In this document: positions 18,734 through 27,773 of the stretch, piece by piece
How positions within the stretch are numbered: position 1 is the stretch's first letter
Layout: each line of letters starts with the position of its first letter
DNA from: Desulfurococcaceae archaeon
Lineage (GTDB): Archaea; Thermoproteota; Thermoprotei_A; Sulfolobales; Desulfurococcaceae
DNA: 64,000 bases
Reading direction: 5' to 3'
NCBI GenBank assembly: GCA_023269825.1
Contig: JAGDWI010000001.1
Span: forward strand, 492,492 to 556,491
Notes under the pieces: generated by a model
The model's input: the letters and a program-made list of their open reading frames with translations, nothing else
Database searches by the model: none
Told to the model about the DNA's origin: nothing
Program-made: the position numbers and the translations under genes

Positions 18734-19568
18734 CATGGTCTCACTGTTTACTCTAGACTTAGAGCTCATAGCGAGGATCATTGCAGCCATAGCCGCTATC
18801 GTTGTCGCATACTTAATTGGTAAACTAGCTGAGTCACAAATAAGAAAAGCGAGAATTGAAGCTCCTCCCGAGATAGTCTACAATATTGCCCGATCAATTA
18901 AATTATTAATCATAGTTATAGGTGTTTTCGCGGCATTATCCATACTTAAAGTGGATTTAACGGGTTTACTCATAGCGGCTGGTTTCGCGGGTATAGTTGT
19001 TGGTTTAGCTGCACAGCAAACTCTTGGTCAACTCTTCGCCGGCGTAGCCCTCATAGTTGAGGGGAGACTCAGAGTAGGTGATTCTATTAGAATAGGCGAT
19101 GACTGGGGCCTCGTTACATCAATTGGCTTACTTTCAACTAGGATAAGACTGTGGAGCGGTGAAGTACTTACAATCCCAAACAGTGATGTTATGTCATCGA
19201 AGATATACAATTACTCTAAATCCATTGCTAGACGCTCCAATATTACGATAGGAATATCATATGATTCCAATATCTCCAAAGCAATAGATGTAATAAAGAG
19301 AGTCCTCGAGGATAAAGAACTAGTTTTAGCTGTCCCCGAGCCCACGGTCATTGTGGATAGTCTCGGCGACAGCGCAGTATTACTGAGAATACTGTTCTGG
19401 GTTCCAACTCAGGGGTACTGGACTGTTATCAGAGAGATAATAAGGGAGATAAAAGAGGAATTAGAGAAGGAGGGCATTGAGATACCGTACCCCCAGAGAG
19501 TTCTATGGCTTAAAACACCTGTGAAAATAGAATCAAGTGACTCCAGCAGTAACCATGAATCAGGGTAA
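18723..19568 (+). CDS. Small-conductance mechanosensitive channel (MscS family)
   Basis: A 281-residue membrane channel that opens under membrane tension and protects against osmotic downshock. Two N-terminal helices are followed by the pore helix (LLIAAGFAGIVVGLAAQQTLGQLFAGVALIVEG), the beta domain (VGDSIRIGDDWGLVTSIGLLSTRIR and LTIPNSDVMSSKIYNYS) and the alpha/beta C-terminal domain. The length is that of the minimal MscS. It overlaps the DUF432 gene by 11 bases if ATG 18723 is used; ATG 18735, just past the DUF432 stop, is an alternative. Confidence 0.94.
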   Translation: MVSNMVSLFTLDLELIARIIAAIAAIVVAYLIGKLAESQIRKARIEAPPEIVYNIARSIKLLIIVIGVFAALSILKVDLTGLLIAAGFAGIVVGLAAQQTLGQLFAGVALIVEGRLRVGDSIRIGDDWGLVTSIGLLSTRIRLWSGEVLTIPNSDVMSSKIYNYSKSIARRSNITIGISYDSNISKAIDVIKRVLEDKELVLAVPEPTVIVDSLGDSAVLLRILFWVPTQGYWTVIREIIREIKEELEKEGIEIPYPQRVLWLKTPVKIESSDSSSNHESG

Positions 19569-19575
19569 GATTACG

Positions 19576-21024
19576 CTAACCACGTAGTTTACAGTAGTTT
19601 CTCGCGCCACCTTTAAAACTGTAAGCTCTGAAACCTTCTTCTCTTAGAGTTTTAGCTAAAAGATAGCTTTTACCGCCTGTTTCACATATAAATATCAACA
19701 CTTTATCCCTGGGAAGATTCTTTACATTTACTTCTTCTATTGGAATAGCTTTCTCTATTGGGTTATTTCTTCTCTCAGACTCGCTTCTAGCATCAATTAT
19801 GACTGCGTCTTCTGGGATAAAGTCTATTTCCACATCGCTGCGCGGTATAGCTTCATCAGGTGAAGCCTCGAGAACACTGACCACCTTGTAATCTGAGAGA
19901 GCTTTATCAATTATAGTTAAATCTATTTTACTCAATTCTTCTCTCACTTCATCCAGTGAAGCCCCTGTTTCAACTCTTAAAGGAGCTATTGCACATGTTT
20001 CAGTGACTTTTGACGAGTAATCATATAAACCAATTTTCCTAGATAACGCAATTATTTCATCCTTATCGTAGCCTAGTAGAGGCCTTAGAATCATCATTGA
20101 GGCCCCCGCTGCTCTCTCAATAGCAGATAAATTCCTCAATGTCTGACTCGATGCTTGACCAATTGCTTCCCCTGTGACAACTGCATCGTACCCTAGTTTA
20201 CTAGCTAATCTCGTAGACGCTATGTACATGAGTGCTCTGAGTACAACCTGCCTGAAACTCCATTTAGTTCTCCTCGATATCTCGGCGATTACGTCGCGGA
20301 AATCAACTAGTATAAATCTTGGTTTGTAACCGTAAAGCCAGTTAGAGGCAAGGGCTTTAGCAACTTGGAAAGCGTAATACGTGGACTGAGTAGAACCCAT
20401 TATGAAGTGCAAGAAGTCCACTTTGACCCCTCTTTTAGCAATCAACCATGCAGCTACAGGGCTATCGAATCCCCCTGAGAAAAGAACTAGTGCGGAGCCT
20501 TCAACACCTATAGGTATGCCTCCAGGCCCCATCCTTGAATCCAAGTAGAGGAATGCTTTATCACCCCTCACTTCTAAATCCACTACTACATCGGGGTTCT
20601 CTAAGTCTACTCCAGCCGAGTACGGTTTCAAGACAGCACCTACTTCTCTAGCTACATCGAGTGATGTGAAGGAGTGTTCACCGCTTCTTTTAACTCTGAC
20701 CGCGAATTTCCTGCCTTTAACGCTTTCCCTAGCATGTTCCTGCACCCAGTTAGCTAGATCAGGTAGATCCCTGAACACATATTCCAGTACTCTACCAACT
20801 TTATGTACTCCGAAGACTCTGGCGATCGCTTCCTCCACATCTACATCTGTTTCAAGCAGGATTTTCGCTTCTAGTACTTTACTCTCAAGGAGTCTACCAC
20901 CATTTCTCTCAACAGCATCCCTAATGTTCTCGACGAGAACCCTGTAAAACCTAGGCCTTGTCCTAGGCGACCTTAATGGTATTTCACCCGAGACGGTTAC
21001 AAGGTACTTAGGCAAATCAACCAC
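19576..21024 (-). CDS. thiI: tRNA 4-thiouridine synthetase ThiI with C-terminal rhodanese domain
   Basis: Adenylates U8 of tRNA and inserts sulfur. Residues about 60-165 form the ferredoxin-like and THUMP domains, residues 178-340 the PP-loop ATPase (SGGFDS at 183-188), with Cys344 in ETCAIAPLR. Residues 405-482 form a rhodanese domain (IIDARSESERR, FICETGGKSYLL, YSFKGG) with a candidate persulfide Cys447. Many archaeal ThiI proteins lack that domain, so this full-length form is notable. GTG start. The promoter seems shared with guaA on the other strand. Confidence 0.93.
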   Translation of the reverse strand: MVDLPKYLVTVSGEIPLRSPRTRPRFYRVLVENIRDAVERNGGRLLESKVLEAKILLETDVDVEEAIARVFGVHKVGRVLEYVFRDLPDLANWVQEHARESVKGRKFAVRVKRSGEHSFTSLDVAREVGAVLKPYSAGVDLENPDVVVDLEVRGDKAFLYLDSRMGPGGIPIGVEGSALVLFSGGFDSPVAAWLIAKRGVKVDFLHFIMGSTQSTYYAFQVAKALASNWLYGYKPRFILVDFRDVIAEISRRTKWSFRQVVLRALMYIASTRLASKLGYDAVVTGEAIGQASSQTLRNLSAIERAAGASMMILRPLLGYDKDEIIALSRKIGLYDYSSKVTETCAIAPLRVETGASLDEVREELSKIDLTIIDKALSDYKVVSVLEASPDEAIPRSDVEIDFIPEDAVIIDARSESERRNNPIEKAIPIEEVNVKNLPRDKVLIFICETGGKSYLLAKTLREEGFRAYSFKGGARNYCKLRG

Positions 21025-21046
21025 TTCTCACAGGGTTAAATAATCC

Positions 21047-21058
21047 ATAAATATTTAT
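21047..21058. promoter_or_regulatory. Palindromic, bidirectional TATA element between thiI and guaA
   Basis: ATAAATATTTAT is a perfect palindrome. Counting about 26 bases outward gives start sites near 21079 (guaA, ATG 21085) and 21026 (thiI, GTG 21024). No second TATA element is visible for either gene. Confidence 0.55.
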
Positions 21059-21084
21059 AACGAGAGGCCAACATAAGTATTCAC

Positions 21085-22647
21085 ATGACGGCCCATAGTT
21101 CATATATTAAAGAAAAACGCAAAGTATTTATGATTATTGACCTGAGCGGTAGGCAACATCATGCCTTAGCTAGAACCATCCGTGAACTAGGAGTATTCTC
21201 GGTTATAAAGTCTATTCAGAGAATTACGAGCATGGATATCACAGATAACTACGTATTGCTGTTCTCTGCTCCATGCGGGTTCACGACGAATGATCAACGA
21301 TTACTCAAGAATATTGAGGAAACCGTGTTTAAATCACCTGCCTCCATAGTGAGCATTGGAGGCAGTTACTCAATAATAGCGAGTATTCTAGGAGGCTCAT
21401 TTAACTCTAATAAACAATCCGCAGGGAGAATGGTTAAGTTTACCAGTGATGACCCATTGTTCCTAAACATAGACATAAATGAACTTCAAGTTGATCACCG
21501 CGATGTGTGCTTAGAACAACCTCCTAAGGGAGCTAGAGTTCTCGCAGCGACAAGTGAAGGCTGCATTGCATCATTCAAGATCAGCCAAGGCGAAAAAGTA
21601 ATTTACGGTATCCAAGTGAATCCTGAATCACTCGTTGAAAATACTGGAATAAAAATACTCGATAATGTGCTCAAAGCAATGAGTGTTGATAGATATTGGA
21701 ATATCGATTACTACTATGAACTAGCATTAGGTGAAGTATTGAAATATACAAGTGGAAACGAGTATGCCTTAGCTGCTGTGAGCGGTGGAGTCGACTCACT
21801 TGTCTCAGCTTTAATTGCTAAGCGTGTTTTAGGAGATAGGTTAATCCCTGTTTTCATAGACCACGGGTTGTTTAGAGAAGGAGAACCATTAGAGGTTATG
21901 GAGAAACTGAGGGAAACTGGTTTAGAACCATTATTCATTGATGCTAAGGAGAGATTTCTAAGTAGACTGGAAGGAGTAGAGGATTGCGAGAAAAGGAGGC
22001 TCATAATAGGTGAGGTATTCGCTGAATTATTCGATGAATTAATTACAAAGCACAATGCGAGAATACTCATCCAGGGAACAATTTACCCCGACATAGTTGA
22101 AAGCGGTTTAAGTGAAACAGATAGAGTTAAATCTCATCATAATGTTGCTGGTTTACCCGGGTGGTTTAGAGACAAGTATATTGTTATAGAACCAGTTAAG
22201 TACTTGTATAAGGATGAAGTCAGAGCTCTCGCTAGAAAACTCAATGTCCCAGAGTACTTCATTAAGAGACACCCGTTTCCAGGACCTGGTTTAGCTGCCA
22301 GGGTAATTGGGCCATTCACGAGAAAAAAGCTCGAAGTATGTAGGAGAGCTTCGAGAATAGTTGAAGATGTATTGAGGAAGCGTGGATTATACAGTGAAGC
22401 GTTTCAAGCTTTCGCTGTAGTTGGAGACGATAAATGGGTTGGAGTTAAACATGGTTTGAGACGTGAAGGATTCATTGTCACTGTGAGAATTGTGAGAAGC
22501 ATTGACGCCGTTACAGCTGATTACGCGAGAATATCTTACGATGTCCTAGAGGAGATTTCCTCGGAGATCAGGAGTAGTATTGATGAAGTAACAATGGTAA
22601 CTTACGCTATCACACCGAAGCCTCCCAGCACCATTGAACCATGTTGA
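21085..22647 (+). CDS. guaA: GMP synthase with a degenerate (pseudo-)glutaminase domain
   Basis: Converts XMP to GMP. Residues 205-520 are a complete ATP-pyrophosphatase and dimerisation module: P-loop SGGVDS (233-238), IPVFIDHGLFREGE, HHNVAGLP, RHPFPGPGLAARV and the ending KPPSTIEPC. Residues 12-200 have the length and fold pattern of a class I glutamine amidotransferase, but the nucleophile elbow reads SIGGSYS (90-96) where GICYGMQ is expected, and the FHPE site reads VNPE (178-181). Both the catalytic Cys and the His are therefore missing. I expect an ammonia-dependent enzyme, or one that takes ammonia from a separate glutaminase. The phosphoribosyltransferase gene 19 bases downstream also fits purine metabolism. 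Confidence 0.93.
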   Translation: MTAHSSYIKEKRKVFMIIDLSGRQHHALARTIRELGVFSVIKSIQRITSMDITDNYVLLFSAPCGFTTNDQRLLKNIEETVFKSPASIVSIGGSYSIIASILGGSFNSNKQSAGRMVKFTSDDPLFLNIDINELQVDHRDVCLEQPPKGARVLAATSEGCIASFKISQGEKVIYGIQVNPESLVENTGIKILDNVLKAMSVDRYWNIDYYYELALGEVLKYTSGNEYALAAVSGGVDSLVSALIAKRVLGDRLIPVFIDHGLFREGEPLEVMEKLRETGLEPLFIDAKERFLSRLEGVEDCEKRRLIIGEVFAELFDELITKHNARILIQGTIYPDIVESGLSETDRVKSHHNVAGLPGWFRDKYIVIEPVKYLYKDEVRALARKLNVPEYFIKRHPFPGPGLAARVIGPFTRKKLEVCRRASRIVEDVLRKRGLYSEAFQAFAVVGDDKWVGVKHGLRREGFIVTVRIVRSIDAVTADYARISYDVLEEISSEIRSSIDEVTMVTYAITPKPPSTIEPC

Positions 22648-22660
22648 TGAATCCGGGTGA

Positions 22661-23278
<618 letters not shown>

Positions 23279-23376
23279 ATACAATTATAGTTTGAAGCAG
23301 AATCAACCCTAGATGCCGCTATGTTTAAGCAATGAAATCGGAGAACAAGGTAAAGTTTTACACACATTACATAGAA

Positions 23377-23446
23377 TCGTGATGGTCCCCTAGGGGTGGA
23401 GTATCCGCATCAATCGGTATTGGAGTCTTCGGTCATCCCAAGGATT
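23377..23446. other. GC-rich intergenic island, possible structured RNA
   Basis: About 70 bases of clearly higher GC than the flanking spacer, containing CCCCTAGGGG (a perfect palindrome at 23387-23396) and two related segments that begin GGAGT. In AT-rich hyperthermophiles such islands often mark non-coding RNA. I could not find C/D boxes in either strand or an ANA box after a clear hairpin, so the class and strand are open. Confidence 0.3.
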
Positions 23447-23494
23447 AATTTTATTAAAAACGATTTAACTTTTACGGTTACGTGGTAAGCGTGA

Positions 23495-23827
23495 TCAGTA
23501 AGCTACGAGCCCGGCTTTTTTCATTTCGTCGAGCACTATTAGAAGGGGCTCCACGACTTGATCATACTCTACTTTAGCGTTCTCTGATATATCGTTAACC
23601 ATGTCTTCAACCGTGTGTTCGCCATCGCATAGAGCCCATACATAGTATGCTAGTGGAGATAGCTCGTAGACTTCTTCCTCGCTGACTGCAACATAGAATT
23701 TGTCTTGCTCAGCGCCTAGGAACTCTCCTTTTCTAGATGGTTTTAAACCATGTATTTCAACGTACTTGTCTACGATCGATTTCTCCAGTTTCTCTAGTTT
23801 TTTACGTATTTCCTCCTCGCTACTCAT
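23495..23827 (-). CDS. PqqD-like small protein encoded with SSB
   Basis: A 110-residue protein. The first 25 residues are a charged coiled-coil-like helix (EEEIRKKLEKLEKSIVDKY), the rest resembles the PqqD fold (LSPLAYYVWALCDGEHTVEDM, then VEPLLIVLDEMKKAGLV). PqqD proteins bind precursor peptides for radical-SAM enzymes, but no such enzyme is nearby. ATG 23827 is chosen because it overlaps the SSB stop (ATGAGTAG), a typical coupled arrangement; an upstream extension would lie wholly inside the SSB gene. The role is unknown. A winged-helix-like protein interaction role with SSB is possible. Confidence 0.75.
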   Translation of the reverse strand: MSSEEEIRKKLEKLEKSIVDKYVEIHGLKPSRKGEFLGAEQDKFYVAVSEEEVYELSPLAYYVWALCDGEHTVEDMVNDISENAKVEYDQVVEPLLIVLDEMKKAGLVAY

Positions 23828-24278
23828 ATGATTCGCCTCTTCTCCTTCTTGGGAAACTCCTTCTACCGGGTCTCCCGAAGGATCTCGCTCCTCCACCTGT
23901 TGCACGTGGCTGTGTTTCAGGTATTTCCTCTGGTACACTATCGCTTGGTAGCTGAGTTACATCAGTGTTTTTACCAATATTTAATTGTACTTTTCCCCTG
24001 TACTCAGTTATCCATGCACCCTTTATTTCAACGACTTCTCCTTCTTTGAGAGATGTTGTTTTTTCACCCCACATAACGGCTTCTACTCTGCCAGTGGAGT
24101 CTCCTACAACTGCGTTACTTATGGTTCTTGAACCCTTTTTAGTCTCAATGGTTCTAGGCGGTGTTACGCTTAGGACTCTTACTCTTACTGTTACGTTTTC
24201 CATCCCTGGTTTTAGTTCATTTACATTTATATTTTTAGGAGCTGTTGAGCCCCCTGATTCACTACTATCTGAACTCAT
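23820..24278 (-). CDS. ssb: Crenarchaeal single-stranded DNA-binding protein
   Basis: A 152-residue SSB with one OB fold (residues about 12-105: VNELKPGMENVTVRVRVLSV, GDSTGRVEAVMWGE, GEVVEIKGAWITEYRG) and a flexible tail. The fold is of the simple crenarchaeal (SSO-SSB) type. The tail is Gly/Arg-rich (RPGRRSFPRRRRGESYE) rather than strongly acidic as in the E. coli protein. It protects single-stranded DNA during replication and repair. The gene overlaps the PqqD-like gene by 8 bases. ATG start. Confidence 0.9.
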   Translation of the reverse strand: MSSDSSESGGSTAPKNINVNELKPGMENVTVRVRVLSVTPPRTIETKKGSRTISNAVVGDSTGRVEAVMWGEKTTSLKEGEVVEIKGAWITEYRGKVQLNIGKNTDVTQLPSDSVPEEIPETQPRATGGGARSFGRPGRRSFPRRRRGESYE

Positions 24279-24365
24279 TTAACCCAACTCGAATTCGATA
24301 CGTCGAGTGAGAAAACATAGTTAAGGGTTAATAAATCTTCCCGATCAAGATTGAACAATAAGCTA

Positions 24366-24617
24366 CTATGATTCCTCGCCATTAATCACGTCCATGAGCT
24401 TCAGGAAACTCTCATAGGATTTCATCTTCCTGGTCTTTTTCACGTAAACCATGTACTCTGGACAATGATCCATGATTAACCTAGAAATTATTTTTAAAGC
24501 CTTCATTCCCTCACTATTCAAGTAGCCGTTGCTGAAGTAGTATTCACGGTTTTCTATTATTCTCCTAGTTAGATGTAATGCTTCAACGCACTTCCTTTGA
24601 TTCTTCTCCTGATCCAA
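24366..24617 (-). CDS. Small hypothetical protein
   Basis: An 83-residue charged, mostly helical protein that I do not recognise. It has one Cys in a helix near the start (NQRKCVEALHLTRRII) and another in DHCPEYMVYVKKTRKMKSYES. No membrane segment. It lies on the same strand as ssb, 87 bases before it, and could share its transcript. TTG start with AAGGA just upstream; no later ATG allows a plausible protein. The coding call rests on an undisturbed frame and codon use like the neighbours. Confidence 0.55.
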   Translation of the reverse strand: MDQEKNQRKCVEALHLTRRIIENREYYFSNGYLNSEGMKALKIISRLIMDHCPEYMVYVKKTRKMKSYESFLKLMDVINGEES

Positions 24618-24714
24618 GGTTCCTTAAACCCTTCACAATGCTTCTCATGATTCATTTTTTCCAAGTATTATCGCTTAATTAGTAGTTTTATGAGTTGAGG
24701 TATTTAACGCTGAT

Positions 24715-25167
24715 TCAAGTAGAGGCATATGTTGCTTCAACTAAACACTGATCGTTTTCAATTATCATGTATACTCGGTGTAAGCAAACCTCTAGTTCAC
24801 TAATGCATTTAAATAAGTGAGATTTATCCCGTGGTTTATCAGTGGAACCAAAACCCTCAACGTAATCCATGTAGTTAATTAGGCCCTGAGATATACTGGA
24901 TTCACAATCACATAAACCTGATCTAACTAGGTAGAATCCCTTGATTTCCACGTGTTTATTGCTCGTCAATTGATCAATGTGCCAGTGCATCTGCTTGTCT
25001 CCAGATAAGTGCCTGATTAATCTAGCTAATGCTCCACCAGCTCCTTTACCTGATCCAACGTAAAAGTACATGCCAGGGTTTAAAGTGATCTTCAATCCAC
25101 GTAGATGTACCTCTATAAGCCTATTTACCTGTAAAACTAAAATGTAGCAGTCCCAGTTACTCTGCAT
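24715..25167 (-). CDS. DUF123 (GIY-YIG-like) nuclease-fold protein
   Basis: A 150-residue protein with the DUF123 pattern, a GIY-YIG relative sometimes fused to endonuclease III: GMYFYVGSGKGAGGALARLIRHLSG (short YVG in place of YIG), the MHWHIDQL block, and GFGSTDKPRDKSHLF near the end. It probably has a DNA repair or nucleic-acid processing role, but activity has not to my knowledge been defined. ATG start with GGAGACC upstream. It stands alone, divergent from the MoxR operon. Confidence 0.85.
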   Translation of the reverse strand: MQSNWDCYILVLQVNRLIEVHLRGLKITLNPGMYFYVGSGKGAGGALARLIRHLSGDKQMHWHIDQLTSNKHVEIKGFYLVRSGLCDCESSISQGLINYMDYVEGFGSTDKPRDKSHLFKCISELEVCLHRVYMIIENDQCLVEATYAST

Positions 25168-25220
25168 CTTCCAGGTCTCCTTTAAAATTATTATAGGTGT
25201 TTCTCAATATTTATTAATGC

Positions 25221-25273
25221 GTGATGAAACCTGGTTTCAGCGGAGCCGGTGTGAAGAAGAGTTACCTCGCTGA
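25221..25273 (+). ncRNA. C/D box guide sRNA candidate A, upstream of the MoxR gene
   Basis: Box order and spacing fit an archaeal 2'-O-methylation guide: C GTGATGA (25221-25227), 13-base guide, D' CGGA (25241-25244), 3-base spacer, C' GGTGTGA (25248-25254), 15-base guide, D CTGA (25270-25273). ATGC before C can pair with GCAT shortly after D. The D box overlaps the GAGGTG ribosome site of the MoxR gene, so the RNA and the mRNA leader share sequence. Targets were not determined. Confidence 0.68.
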
Positions 25274-25285
25274 GGTGCATTGTAC

Positions 25286-26443
25286 TTGAGTAAATTTAAC
25301 GAGGAAGTCTTGAGTAAATACGTTTCAAGCATTAATAAGTTCAAGTTCGAGTTGGAGAAGCCTTTCATAGGTAGAGATGAAGAAGCACTCGTTATGACAC
25401 TGGCCTTAATGACATCTGAGCACGTTGTACTCGTAGGTGAGCCGGGAACCGCTAAATCCGCTCTAGCTAGAAGAGCGGCTGACTTACTGAGAGCCAGGTT
25501 CTTTAAGTATCTTTTAACCAGGTATACGGAGCCAGATGAGCTACTTGGTTCACTCGACATATTCGCGTTTAAAGAAGGCAAATACGTTAGAATAACTAGG
25601 AACAAGTTGCCTGAAGCTGAAATAGCTTTCCTCGATGAAATATTCAACGCGAGCTCCGCAATACTCAACACGTTGTTAACGCTTCTCAATGAGAGAGTAA
25701 TATATGATGGATATAACGAGGTGAACGTGCCTCTATGGACTCTGATCTCAGCTAGCAACAATATACCGGAGGAGCAAGAGTACCAGGCCCTTTACGATAG
25801 GTTCCTGCTCAGGCACTTCGTTAAACCGGTTAGCGAGGATAAATGGCTGCAACTACTTGATGCTTCATGGAGAATCGAAGTAGAGGGGTATAGGGCACCT
25901 CAACCTGTTCTAACAATAGATGACTTGAAGGTCCTCAACTCCATTGTTTTAAGAGTTGACGTCTCAAAGTTAAAGCATACCCTGGTTAAATTATATGCTA
26001 TTTTCGAGGATCAAGGAGTGCACTTAACGGATAGAAGGAAGGGTAAAGCGATGAAGGTAATAGCGGCTCACGCCTTACTGAATGGTCGGACAACGGCTAG
26101 TGAAGAAGACCTCGTGGTTTTAAAGTACGTGGCCCCCAGTACAAGGGATGAAGCTGAAAGAGTACACGTCATCCTACTTGAAGAAATCGGTACAAGGGAG
26201 AGATTGCTAAGCGACCTCCGGGAAATAGAGGATAACGTTAGGGAAGTAAAAGCTCTTCTAATAAAAACCAGTGACTTCGACCCACGGCTCGTAGAGTACC
26301 TGAGGGGATTAGAGAAAGCACGCGAGAAAGTCAGGAAAATAGCTGAAACCATAACAGATGATAGTGTTAGAAAGAAATCCCAGGACATATTATCTGAGAT
26401 CAACGAGGTTATTGATGAAATACGTAAAAGGTTACTGTTATGA
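25286..26443 (+). CDS. MoxR-family AAA+ ATPase
   Basis: A chaperone-like ATPase that usually works with a VWA-domain protein to activate or load metal enzymes or complexes. Walker A is GEPGTAKS, Walker B is IAFLDEIFNAS, followed by the sensor-1 Asn block LISASNNIPEEQEYQALYDRF, which carries the arginine finger region. A charged coiled-coil tail (about the last 90 residues) follows the AAA lid. TTG 25286 is preferred since GAGGTG (25272-25277) lies eight bases before it; TTG 25280 is in frame. The stop overlaps the ATG of the VWA gene (ATGA). Confidence 0.9.
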   Translation: MSKFNEEVLSKYVSSINKFKFELEKPFIGRDEEALVMTLALMTSEHVVLVGEPGTAKSALARRAADLLRARFFKYLLTRYTEPDELLGSLDIFAFKEGKYVRITRNKLPEAEIAFLDEIFNASSAILNTLLTLLNERVIYDGYNEVNVPLWTLISASNNIPEEQEYQALYDRFLLRHFVKPVSEDKWLQLLDASWRIEVEGYRAPQPVLTIDDLKVLNSIVLRVDVSKLKHTLVKLYAIFEDQGVHLTDRRKGKAMKVIAAHALLNGRTTASEEDLVVLKYVAPSTRDEAERVHVILLEEIGTRERLLSDLREIEDNVREVKALLIKTSDFDPRLVEYLRGLEKAREKVRKIAETITDDSVRKKSQDILSEINEVIDEIRKRLLL

Positions 26444-27705
26444 GCACGTATGAGAAAGGCTGCTTGAAAGGCATTGATTACAATAGTCCACTAGTGAAGT
26501 ACAGGGGAGAAAAAGTATCAAGGCTAGTTAGCTTAATATCAGGTAAAACTATTAAAAAACCAAGTGAAACTCTTGCAGCGGATATTTACTACGCTCTATA
26601 TCTACCTGCACCAGTAGTCAACGAGAGTTCTGAACCTAGTTTAAACAAGGAAATTGTAGAATCACTTGTTCAAACTAACACGGGTTTAAAGTTAAGGTCT
26701 AAAACAACCCTGGATAAAGTAGTAAGCACTATAGCGGCTTCAATATACATTATTAAACTCCATGAAAACATCCCGCAGCCAAGTGATCCCAGCCATGGAC
26801 AAGGGTTAAACAACATTGTTGACAAAAACAAGTTCGAAGACATAATCAATGAAACACTAACAGACGTGGAGAAAATCTCTGAGATCAGGTTAACTCTTGA
26901 GGGATATGAACCCGGCTCATTGAGTGTTTACTCGGTAGAGGACTACAGCTTGGAATTAATAAAGCTAGCGAGAGAAGCTGATGTAAAGCGGATACTTGAA
27001 ATCCTTGAGGGAGTTAAGGGTAAAGGGTTATCTAAGACGAGGAAATATCAACCATTCAGGAGAGGAGAGAAATTAGGCTTCGAGCTCGGTTCAGACGTTG
27101 AAAGAGCTGTTCCAAGAGAGTTATTCGTTGATGATGAATTATTATACTATAAGCTAGCTCAGGGGAAACTATTACTGTACAGTAAAGTGATTGAGGAATC
27201 AACTGGGCCAATATACGTACTAGTTGATAAAAGCGGGAGCATGGAGGGAGATAAGATTCGCTGGGCTAAAGCCCTCGCTCTCTCACTGTACATGAAGTCC
27301 ATTAAGCATCGAAGAGAATTCTACTTAAGGTTCTTCGATAGTCAACCACATGGATTACTTAAACTCAGCAAGAACCCTGATTCTAGGGATGCCGTGAAAA
27401 TATTCGAGTACATTGCAACAATGAAAAGTGCTGGTGGAACAGATATTACTCGCGCAGTTGTCACTGCACTACTTGACATTCATCGAGACGGGTTAAAGTA
27501 CGCTACTCTAGTATTGATAACTGATGGTGTTGACAGAGTCTCCGAGCGGCCGATACGTGAGGAGCTCGCGAAGACTCAGTCATCGCTTATAACAGTGATG
27601 ATTAAGGGTGACAATAAAAACCTGAGGACTATTTCAAAAGAATACCTTAAAGCAGTAAAGTTGAATGGAGATGAAATACTGAGAGTTATAGAAGCAGTAG
27701 ATTAA
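26440..27705 (+). CDS. VWA-domain partner of the MoxR ATPase (CoxE/ViaA-like)
   Basis: A 421-residue protein whose C-terminal half is a von Willebrand A domain with the metal-ion site DKSGS (in YVLVDKSGSMEG, near residue 262), the Thr of GGTDITRAV and the Asp of LITDGVDR. The N-terminal half is helical and less conserved. It overlaps the MoxR gene by four bases, the classic MoxR/VWA pair. The client is unknown; no metalloenzyme is encoded in the same operon. Confidence 0.9.
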   Translation: MSTYEKGCLKGIDYNSPLVKYRGEKVSRLVSLISGKTIKKPSETLAADIYYALYLPAPVVNESSEPSLNKEIVESLVQTNTGLKLRSKTTLDKVVSTIAASIYIIKLHENIPQPSDPSHGQGLNNIVDKNKFEDIINETLTDVEKISEIRLTLEGYEPGSLSVYSVEDYSLELIKLAREADVKRILEILEGVKGKGLSKTRKYQPFRRGEKLGFELGSDVERAVPRELFVDDELLYYKLAQGKLLLYSKVIEESTGPIYVLVDKSGSMEGDKIRWAKALALSLYMKSIKHRREFYLRFFDSQPHGLLKLSKNPDSRDAVKIFEYIATMKSAGGTDITRAVVTALLDIHRDGLKYATLVLITDGVDRVSERPIREELAKTQSSLITVMIKGDNKNLRTISKEYLKAVKLNGDEILRVIEAVD

Positions 27706-27773
27706 GTAACTATGGTTTCAAACCCTTGATCAAGGAAGATATAATAGCTGAAATCCACGTATAGTTCACGTAG

